From Leptolyngbyaceae cyanobacterium CSSed165cm_216 (GTDB lineage: Bacteria; Cyanobacteriota; Cyanobacteriia; Phormidesmidales; Phormidesmidaceae), in contig SLIY01000167.1 in NCBI GenBank assembly GCA_007135385.1, positions 1 through 6,151 of the forward strand: DNA of 6,151 nt, read 5' to 3'. Made by a program: the position numbers and the translations under genes. Positions 1-4,882 of the stretch are shown one piece after another (position 1 is the stretch's first letter; the number at the start of each line of letters is the position of its first letter). The notes beneath the pieces were generated by a model. The model saw only the letters and a program-made list of their open reading frames with translations, searched no databases and had not been told where the DNA came from.

Positions 1-62
1 GCGGGCCATTTCACCGTAGGATGAAGAAGCACCTCCAGCTGTTGTCAACGATTACAAAGAGT

Positions 63-1052
63 ATGGATATCAAGCACGGTTTTGTTGACACCGTCGGTAA
101 TACCCCCCTAATTCGCCTGCACAGCGTTAGTGAAGCCACTGGCTGTGACATTTTAGGAAAAGCTGAATTTCTTAACCCCGGGGGCTCGGTGAAAGACCGG
201 GCCGCCCTGTACATCATCAAAGACGCCGAAGAGAAGGGGTTGCTAAAACCTGGCGGTACCGTTGTCGAAGGTACCGCCGGTAATACTGGCATTGGTCTGG
301 CCCACATCTGTAATGCCAAAGGCTACCGCTGCTTGATTGTGATTCCTGAAACCCAATCTCAAGAAAAGATTGATCTGCTGCGCACCCTGGGGGCCGAGGT
401 CAGAACCGTGCCGGCCGTCCCCTACCGAGACCCCAACAACTACGTCAAAGTTTCCGGTCGCCTGGCAGATGAGATGGAGAACGCCATTTGGGCCAACCAG
501 TTTGATAATCTAGCCAACCGTCGGGCCCATTATGAGACCACCGGCCCCGAAATTTGGGCTCAAACCGAGGGCACCATTAATGGCTGGGTCGCCGCCACTG
601 GTACGGGTGGCACCTATGCCGGTACGGCCCTGTTTTTAAAAGAACAACGGCCTGAGGTCCGTTGCGTCGTAGCTGACCCCATGGGCAGCGGTCTTTACAG
701 CTACATCAAAACTGGGGAAATTAAACCGGAGGGTAACTCCATCACCGAAGGTATCGGTAACAGCCGAGTGACTGCCAACATGGAAAATGTACCGATTGAC
801 GATGCCATTCAAGTGAACGATGGCGACGCCCTGCGAACGATTTACCAACTTCTGTATAAAGATGGGCTGTTTATGGGCGGTTCAGTGGGGATCAATGTAG
901 CGGCGGCGGTTCAACTGGCCCAGCAAATGGGGCCAGGTCACCGGATTGTTACCGTGCTGTGTGACAGTGGCTCCCGTTACCAGTCACGCATTTACAGCCG
1001 TGCTTGGCTAGACGCAAAAGGACTGTGGTCAGATGACTTGCTGCCCCGCTAA
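63..1052 (+). CDS. cysK: Cysteine synthase (O-acetylserine sulfhydrylase family, PLP-dependent)
   Basis: This cytoplasmic enzyme probably joins O-acetylserine and sulfide to make cysteine, using pyridoxal phosphate. Numbering from the ATG at 63 (329 aa), the PLP lysine is K44 in PGGSVKDRAA. The substrate-carboxylate loop is TAGNT at 71-75, the PLP phosphate loop is GTGGT at 180-184, a GGSVGIN segment lies at 272-278, and the serine expected to contact the PLP ring nitrogen is S302 in DSGSRY. The ATG at 63 was chosen because homologues I recall start with MDIK followed by GFV-TVGNTPLIRL. An in-frame ATG at 21 would add 14 residues, but its only SD-like bases (TAGG, 17-20) abut the codon. Neither start has a good ribosome site. 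The loop reads TAGNT rather than the TSGNT of classical CysK, so a divergent subgroup, or a cysteine desulfhydrase activity, is possible. The fold is very secure and the exact activity less so. The next gene begins 140 bp downstream. Confidence 0.93.
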   Translation: MDIKHGFVDTVGNTPLIRLHSVSEATGCDILGKAEFLNPGGSVKDRAALYIIKDAEEKGLLKPGGTVVEGTAGNTGIGLAHICNAKGYRCLIVIPETQSQEKIDLLRTLGAEVRTVPAVPYRDPNNYVKVSGRLADEMENAIWANQFDNLANRRAHYETTGPEIWAQTEGTINGWVAATGTGGTYAGTALFLKEQRPEVRCVVADPMGSGLYSYIKTGEIKPEGNSITEGIGNSRVTANMENVPIDDAIQVNDGDALRTIYQLLYKDGLFMGGSVGINVAAAVQLAQQMGPGHRIVTVLCDSGSRYQSRIYSRAWLDAKGLWSDDLLPR

Positions 1053-1082
1053 TTCCAGGGCCAAGTTCTAAACCGTCTGCCA

Positions 1083-1105
1083 AGATTACCCCAAGGGTAA
1101 AATCT
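1083..1105 (+). terminator. Hairpin after cysK, possible terminator or mRNA 3' end
   Basis: TTACCC (1086-1091) and GGGTAA (1095-1100) form a perfect 6-bp stem around the loop CAA. AGA (1083-1085) and TCT (1103-1105) can extend it across a two-base bulge. It lies about 30 nt after the cysK stop. No T-run follows, so it is not a textbook intrinsic terminator. It is best read as a weak terminator or 3'-end stabiliser. Confidence 0.35.
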
Positions 1106-1162
1106 GTGAGTATGATCTGTGAATAGCCGCTTTCGACCAGAGGCGCTATCTCATCCACTGTT

Positions 1163-1184
1163 TACTATCGCCTAACTGCGGGGA
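1163..1184 (+). promoter_or_regulatory. Candidate lepB core promoter and ribosome site
   Basis: A -10-like TACTAT (1163-1168) is followed by CGCCTAAC and then an SD-like GGGGA (1180-1184), which sits 8 nt before the GTG start. Initiation about 7 nt after the hexamer would give a leader of roughly 18 nt. I see no -35 element at the usual spacing. The call is helped by the same block, ATCGCCTAAC, occurring at almost the same place before lptC. Confidence 0.35.
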
Positions 1185-1192
1185 TAATACCT

Positions 1193-1810
1193 GTGACCGA
1201 CCAGCCTGATAAATCACCACTGCCATCAGACCCCTCCTTAGAGACATCCCTCCCCAAGGTAGAGCCAAAAAAACAGCGCCCCCAGACTAACCCTTGGGTA
1301 GAAGGGCTGCAAACCATTGGATTGAGTGTGGTGCTGGCTCTGGGAATTCGTCACTTTGTGGCCGAAGCCCGGTATATTCCATCGGGCTCAATGGAACCTA
1401 CCCTGCAGATCAACGATCGCCTGGTGGTGGAAAAGATCAGCTATAACTTCAACCCGCCAGAACGGGGGGACATCATTGTGTTTTGGCCCCCAGACAGTCT
1501 CACTCCCCCTGGCCAACGACGGGATGCTTTTATTAAGCGGGTGATTGGCCTGCCCGGTGAGGTGGTTGAAGTCAGTAATGGGCAGGTGATTATTGACGGG
1601 GTTGTCCTGGAAGAAGACTACATCATGGCTCCCCCCAGCTACGAGTGGGGGCCTGAACAGGTTGACGATGAGTCTTACTTGGTGCTGGGAGATAACCGCA
1701 ACAGCAGTTATGACAGCCATTCTTGGGGGTTCGTGCCTGCTGAAAATATCATTGGCCGGGCCTTGGTCCGCTTCTGGCCCCCCAGCCGAGTTGGCCTGAT
1801 TGACGACTAG
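1193..1810 (+). CDS. lepB: Type I signal peptidase (LepB, S26 family)
   Basis: This membrane-anchored serine/lysine protease removes signal peptides from proteins crossing the plasma or thylakoid membrane. The 205-aa product has a polar, proline-rich cytosolic N-terminus (1-34) and one membrane segment (about 38-57). The catalytic serine box is PSGSMEPTL, with nucleophile S66. The general-base lysine is K115 in FIKRVIGLPGE, and the conserved GDNRNSSYDSHSWG box starts at residue 166. A single membrane segment and about 200 residues are normal for cyanobacterial and Gram-positive-type signal peptidases; the E. coli enzyme is longer, with two segments. The start is GTG, preceded by GGGGA at 8 nt. 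Cyanobacteria often carry two LepB paralogues, and which one this is cannot be told here. A long gene-poor stretch follows, so it is probably the last gene of its transcript. Confidence 0.95.
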   Translation: MTDQPDKSPLPSDPSLETSLPKVEPKKQRPQTNPWVEGLQTIGLSVVLALGIRHFVAEARYIPSGSMEPTLQINDRLVVEKISYNFNPPERGDIIVFWPPDSLTPPGQRRDAFIKRVIGLPGEVVEVSNGQVIIDGVVLEEDYIMAPPSYEWGPEQVDDESYLVLGDNRNSSYDSHSWGFVPAENIIGRALVRFWPPSRVGLIDD

Positions 1811-1938
1811 TGTTGGCTGGCAGAACTATGACCACTTTTTCATCTTGAACTTGGTTATAGTGATTCCTGATGGAGTGAGGTATGCCTTGGCTGAGTTCTG
1901 GATCCTCCAGCTTGTCGCAGTCTAAGTTATGCGCTTAC

Positions 1939-1996
1939 ACCCCTGAATAAGGGGGACAGGGGGGATTTCACGATGCACTTCACCCGAGTGAAATCC
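1939..1996. repeat. G-rich palindromic intergenic repeat, cyanobacterial type
   Basis: CCCCT (1940-1944) pairs with AGGGG (1950-1954) around the loop GAATA. A second G-run (1959-1964) runs directly into a perfect 9-bp inverted repeat, GGATTTCAC (1963-1971) and GTGAAATCC (1988-1996), with a 16-nt loop. From memory, the pattern of a C-run, short AT-rich loop, AAGGGGGA, second G-run and GATT is a very common dispersed intergenic motif in filamentous cyanobacteria. It lies about 130 bp after lepB and could also act as a transcript end, although no T-run follows. Confidence 0.55.
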
Positions 1997-2205
1997 GCCA
2001 TATCTACTCGTACTGTATAGATCATTAAATGTTTTGGGTCATTTTTGATTGGCCTAAATTGTGGCTGTTACTCTACTAGAGCTTACCCCGATTTTTTTAG
2101 AAGGTTTTAGGTCCACTGTTTCTAGACTGTCGATTAAGCCATGACAGCAGCACGGCTCGATCGCGATGAAATACTCTGAGGATTTCCTAAGTTGGTGATG
2201 GGTGG

Positions 2206-2256
2206 AGACCCCTTAAGGTTCTTTGGGTCTATCGTGATGGTGTCTGTCGTGATTGC
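2206..2256. repeat. Small hairpin overlapping a 15-bp tandem direct repeat
   Basis: AGACCC (2206-2211) and GGGTCT (2225-2230) form a perfect 6-bp stem with a 13-nt loop that includes CTTAAG. The right arm overlaps two tandem 15-bp units, GTCTATCGTGATGGT (2227-2241) and GTCTGTCGTGATTGC (2242-2256), which match at 12 of 15 positions. No function is recognised. Confidence 0.4.
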
Positions 2257-2433
2257 ACTAGAAACATGTAGATGTAGCCTGTGCCCAGTATTTGGGGTAT
2301 TTGTAACATCAGGGCTGCACCGCTCTCAGCTGTCTTCACCTAGTGGACCACTGGCAACTGTCGGGAAATAGCGGATAGAGCTGCTTTCCTGATTATGGCT
2401 TAGGGACGGTGTGAACTACCCCAGGTGCAATGT

Positions 2434-2455
2434 TAACAGCCCCTACTGTTATGAT
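2434..2455 (+). promoter_or_regulatory. Candidate metG promoter with operator-like inverted repeat
   Basis: TATGAT (2450-2455) differs from the -10 consensus TATAAT at one base and would place transcription start near 2462, about 32 nt before the metG ATG. No good -35 is seen at 17 bp; TTAACA (2433-2438) is too close. Beside the -10, and overlapping it by two bases, is a perfect inverted repeat, TAACAG (2434-2439) with a 6-nt spacer and CTGTTA (2446-2451). That geometry would suit a dimeric regulator or a small leader hairpin. It does not match the NtcA site GTA-N8-TAC. Confidence 0.45.
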
Positions 2456-2467
2456 TAAAGACATTGT

Positions 2468-2493
2468 AGGAGGCCGATTTTTCATTTTTTTTT
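2468..2493 (+). promoter_or_regulatory. Perfect but distant Shine-Dalgarno with T9 tract before metG
   Basis: AGGAGG (2468-2473) is a perfect SD, but 20 nt separate it from the ATG at 2494. The gap is T-rich and ends in nine consecutive T (2485-2493) touching the start codon. An in-frame TAG at 2467-2469 and the absence of ATG, GTG or TTG between it and 2494 rule out a nearer in-frame start. Either this SD is not used or the T-rich spacer makes initiation unusual. Confidence 0.5.
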
Positions 2494-4101
2494 ATGACCC
2501 CATCCCCCGCTAAAACGCAAAAATTCTCAATTACAACGCCGCTTTATTACGTTAACGATTTGCCTCACATTGGTAGTGCGTACACGACAATTGCGGCTGA
2601 TGTGGTGGCTCGGTTCCATCGGCTAGGGGGACACAGGGTGTTGATGATCACGGGCACTGATGAGCATGGCCAAAAGATTTTGCGTACGGCTCAAGAGCGG
2701 GATGTGCCCCCTCAGGAGCACTGTGACCAGGTGGCGGCTGGATTTGAGCGACTGTGGCGACAACTGAATATTGCCTACGATCGCTTTAGCCGTACTACTG
2801 CAGATCGACATCATGTCATTGTGAACCAGTTTTTTCGGCGGGTCTGGGACCAGGGCGACATTTACAAAGGGCAACAACAGGGCTGGTACTGCGTCTCCTG
2901 TGAAGAATTCAAAGAAGAACGCGATTTGCTGCCTAACAAGCATTGCCCTATCCATACCAATAAGCCGGTGGAATGGCGGGACGAGCAAAATTATTTTTTC
3001 CGTTTGTCTAAGTACCAGGAATCCTTGGAGAAGTTGTACACTGAGCGGCCTGACTTTATTCAGCCAGAGACTCGCCGCAATGAGGTGTTGAGCTTTGTTA
3101 AACGCGGGCTACAAGACTTTTCAATTTCTCGGGTGAATTTGGATTGGGGGTTTCCAGTCCCCACCGATCCAGAACACACTCTGTATGTGTGGTTTGATGC
3201 CTTATTGGGATATGTGACCGCCCTACAAGATCCGGCAGAAGCGCCGGACTTAGACGCCGCGATCGCTCAGTGGTGGCCGATTAACATTCACCTAATTGGC
3301 AAGGATATCCTGCGATTTCATGCCGTCTATTGGCCAGCCATGCTGATGTCGGCGGGGTTGCCGGTGCCTGGGCGCGTCTTTGGGCATGGTTTTTTGACCA
3401 AAGATGGGCAAAAGATGGGCAAAAGTCTAGGAAATACCCTCGATCCGGTAGAGCTGACGGAAAAGTACGGTGCGGATGCCGTTCGCTACTACTTCTTGCG
3501 GGAAATCGAGTTTGGTAAAGATGGTGACTTCAGCGAAACCCGGTTTATCAATGTGCTTAATGCTGATCTCGCTAACGATTTGGGTAACTTACTCAATCGC
3601 ACAGCCAAGATGGTGGCGCGCTATTGTAAAGGAAGAGTACCTGATGTTGATGCTAGCGCTATTTCCCCTGATCACAAGTTAAAAGCTCTAGGCCAGTCCC
3701 TGGCCGACACCGTGACCGTAGCCTACACCAACCTCAGCTTTAGCCGAGCCTGTACGTCAGTGCTGGCGCTGGTGCAGGCTAGCAACAAATTCCTAGACGA
3801 ACAAGCCCCCTGGAGTCTGTACAAGCAGGGCAAGCAGGCTGAAACTGAGCAAGTGCTCTATGCCGTACTGGAGTCGGTGCGGTTAGCGGCCTACCTGCTG
3901 TCGCCCGTGATTCCCACCATTAGCATCGACATTTATCGGCAGCTAGGGTTCGATGCCGACTTTAATGATAAATCTATTGGCGATCGCCTTCCCTTTGCCG
4001 ATCATGCCTGCTGGGGATACTTGCCCCCTGGTCAGTCTCTCGGCCAAGCCTCTCCAGTATTCCAGCGTCTCGAACTACCCCAGGCTATGCCCACGGCTTA
4101 A
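2494..4101 (+). CDS. metG: Methionyl-tRNA synthetase (class Ia, short form)
   Basis: This cytoplasmic enzyme charges tRNA-Met with methionine, supplying both initiation and elongation. The 535-aa product has the Rossmann fold with the HIGH box as HIGS (25-28) and a zinc knuckle C133, C136, C151, H154, the same C-x2-C...C-x2-H pattern as the Thermus enzyme. Next come the YVWFDALLGY segment (231-240), HLIGKDI (266-272) and the KMSKS loop as KMGKS (307-311). The helical anticodon-binding domain follows, with NKFLDEQAPW (431-440). It stops there: the Trbp111-like C-terminal tRNA-binding domain of longer MetRS enzymes is absent, as in other short forms. The ATG at 2494 is the first start after an in-frame stop and lies just before FSITTPLYYVN, so the N-terminus is well placed. 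It is probably transcribed on its own, from the promoter near 2450. No terminator hairpin is seen in the 87 bp before the next gene. Confidence 0.97.
   Translation: MTPSPAKTQKFSITTPLYYVNDLPHIGSAYTTIAADVVARFHRLGGHRVLMITGTDEHGQKILRTAQERDVPPQEHCDQVAAGFERLWRQLNIAYDRFSRTTADRHHVIVNQFFRRVWDQGDIYKGQQQGWYCVSCEEFKEERDLLPNKHCPIHTNKPVEWRDEQNYFFRLSKYQESLEKLYTERPDFIQPETRRNEVLSFVKRGLQDFSISRVNLDWGFPVPTDPEHTLYVWFDALLGYVTALQDPAEAPDLDAAIAQWWPINIHLIGKDILRFHAVYWPAMLMSAGLPVPGRVFGHGFLTKDGQKMGKSLGNTLDPVELTEKYGADAVRYYFLREIEFGKDGDFSETRFINVLNADLANDLGNLLNRTAKMVARYCKGRVPDVDASAISPDHKLKALGQSLADTVTVAYTNLSFSRACTSVLALVQASNKFLDEQAPWSLYKQGKQAETEQVLYAVLESVRLAAYLLSPVIPTISIDIYRQLGFDADFNDKSIGDRLPFADHACWGYLPPGQSLGQASPVFQRLELPQAMPTA
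3259..3266. repeat. HIP1 octamer GCGATCGC
   Basis: An exact copy of the highly iterated palindrome HIP1, inside metG. HIP1 is strongly over-represented in many cyanobacterial genomes. Confidence 0.85.
3979..3988. repeat. HIP1 decamer GGCGATCGCC
   Basis: A HIP1 copy extended to a perfect 10-bp palindrome, near the 3' end of metG. Confidence 0.85.
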
Positions 4102-4161
4102 TCGCTGCTGGACGATGAATTAGCCTATTTTGCCCCCTTTAAGCCCCAATCACATCAACGT

Positions 4162-4167
4162 CATAAT
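4162..4167 (+). promoter_or_regulatory. Weak -10-like hexamer before the LabA-like gene
   Basis: CATAAT (4162-4167) lies 21 nt before the ATG at 4189 in the 87-bp gap after metG. TTAAGC (4139-4144), at 17-bp spacing, is a poor -35. The alternative is read-through from metG, since no terminator hairpin is visible in the gap. No clear SD precedes the ATG. Confidence 0.25.
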
Positions 4168-4188
4168 GAAGACAACGGATAAAAACTC

Positions 4189-4821
4189 ATGTTAGATGCC
4201 CATTCTTTGATTAGTGAAGACGCCATCTTTACCCCCGAACAGGTACTTGGCAACCGGGGGCGAGTGGCCATTTTTATTGATGGTTCCAACCTGTTTTATG
4301 CGGCGCTACAGCTTGGGATTGAAATTGACTATACCAAGTTACTCTGCAAGCTCACGGCTGGTTCTCGCCTGTTCCGCTCCTTTTTCTATACTGGGGTAGA
4401 CCGCACCAATGAAAAGCAACAGGGCTTTTTGTTGTGGATGCGCCGTAACGGCTATCGGGTGATTGCCAAAGACCTGGTGCAACTGCCGGATGGGTCTAAG
4501 AAAGCCAACTTGGATGTCGAAATTGCCGTCGATCTGGTGGCCCTCGTGGATTACTACGATACCGCTGTTTTAGTTAGCGGGGATGGTGACCTGGCCTATG
4601 CTGCTGATGCCGCCAGCTACCGGGGAGCCCGGATTGAAGTGGTCAGCCTGCGGTCTATGACGAGCGATAGTCTGATCAACGTCGCCGATCGCTACATTGA
4701 CTTGGATGGGGTCAAAGACGATATTAAGAAGCAACCCCGCAACCCTGTAACCAACAACCATAGCTATACTTACCGGCCCCTACCGGTCATGGTTAATTCT
4801 GACGGCGACCTGCCAGAATAG
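4189..4821 (+). CDS. LabA-like NYN (PIN-fold) domain protein
   Basis: The 210-aa soluble product is a member of the NYN/DUF88 family that includes LabA, a circadian output regulator of Synechococcus elongatus. The NYN fold is nuclease-like (PIN/FLAP superfamily), so RNA binding or cleavage is plausible. The expected acidic and polar residues are present: D31 and N34 in IFIDGSNLFYA, D109 and D115 in NLDVEIAVDL, and D132 and D134 in VSGDGDLAYA. SLRSMTSDSLINVADRYIDL closes the domain. The last 30 residues or so are polar and probably disordered. A complete acidic set argues against a dead pseudo-nuclease. The sequence closely resembles the widespread cyanobacterial version I recall. Whether it is the true LabA or a paralogue cannot be decided here. 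The start is the first ATG, with a weak ribosome site. lptC begins 61 bp downstream. Confidence 0.9.
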   Translation: MLDAHSLISEDAIFTPEQVLGNRGRVAIFIDGSNLFYAALQLGIEIDYTKLLCKLTAGSRLFRSFFYTGVDRTNEKQQGFLLWMRRNGYRVIAKDLVQLPDGSKKANLDVEIAVDLVALVDYYDTAVLVSGDGDLAYAADAASYRGARIEVVSLRSMTSDSLINVADRYIDLDGVKDDIKKQPRNPVTNNHSYTYRPLPVMVNSDGDLPE

Positions 4822-4824
4822 GAA

Positions 4825-4842
4825 GGGCGCAGCCCTGCGCCC
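4825..4842 (+). terminator. GC-rich intercistronic hairpin between LabA-like gene and lptC
   Basis: GGGCGCAG (4825-4832) and CTGCGCCC (4835-4842) are perfect 8-bp inverted arms with only CC between them. In RNA this folds as a 6-bp GC stem with a 6-nt loop. It starts 4 nt after the LabA-like stop codon. No T-run follows, so it may attenuate transcription, mark a processing site or protect the upstream mRNA rather than terminate fully. Confidence 0.45.
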
Positions 4843-4853
4843 TGACGAGAAGG

Positions 4854-4874
4854 GATAATCGCCTAACAGGGGAG
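4854..4874 (+). promoter_or_regulatory. Candidate lptC core promoter and ribosome site
   Basis: GATAAT (4854-4859) is a good -10 match, followed by CGCCTAAC and a strong SD-like GGGGAG (4869-4874) 8 nt before the ATG at 4883. The hexamer and the next eight bases align with the block before lepB. No -35 is evident at 17 bp, because that position falls inside the upstream hairpin. Confidence 0.4.
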
Positions 4875-4882
4875 TCGATAGC

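Larger units (their letters stand above)
1811..2493. other. 683-bp gene-poor intergenic region
   Basis: No convincing protein, tRNA or known small RNA was recognised between lepB and metG. The stretch looks more AT-rich than its neighbours and contains stops in all frames. Small structures seen are a CTGGA/TCCAG hairpin (1898-1910), a compound G-rich palindrome (1939-1996), a T7 run near 2092-2098, an AGACCC/GGGTCT hairpin (2206-2230), a 15-bp tandem direct repeat (2227-2256), ATGTAG twice in tandem (2266-2277), and AGTGG/CCACT (2342-2352). The last 60 bases carry the probable metG promoter. A 22-codon reading frame (1882-1950) has GGAG 6 nt upstream but nothing else to support it. The region could hide a small RNA or be decayed sequence. 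Confidence 0.7.

Noticed and set aside
21..62. Upstream ATG giving cysK 14 extra residues
   Set aside because: The SD-like bases abut the codon, and homologues I recall begin at MDIK. It is kept only as an alternative in the gene entry.
11..319. 102-aa reverse-strand reading frame over the start of cysK
   Set aside because: It lies antisense to a clearly conserved gene, has no ribosome site, and its composition is that of a shadow frame.
1132..1168. TTCGAC as a -35 partner for TACTAT before lepB
   Set aside because: The spacing is about 25 bp, too long for a normal sigma-70 promoter.
1388..1720. 110-aa reverse-strand reading frame inside lepB
   Set aside because: It is antisense to the full catalytic core of signal peptidase and shows no recognisable domain.
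1939..1968. G-quadruplex in the G-rich repeat
   Set aside because: Only two long G-runs are present, and four are needed.
2425..2455. NtcA-type nitrogen-control site near the metG promoter
   Set aside because: No GTA-N8-TAC pattern is present; the dyad here is TAACAG-N6-CTGTTA.
1811..2493. tRNA, 6S RNA or Yfr-type small RNA in the long gap
   Set aside because: No T-arm GTTCRA consensus, cloverleaf or known conserved loop was found by eye.
2623..2988. 121-aa reverse-strand reading frame inside metG
   Set aside because: It is a shadow of the MetRS catalytic domain, with no motif and no start signal.
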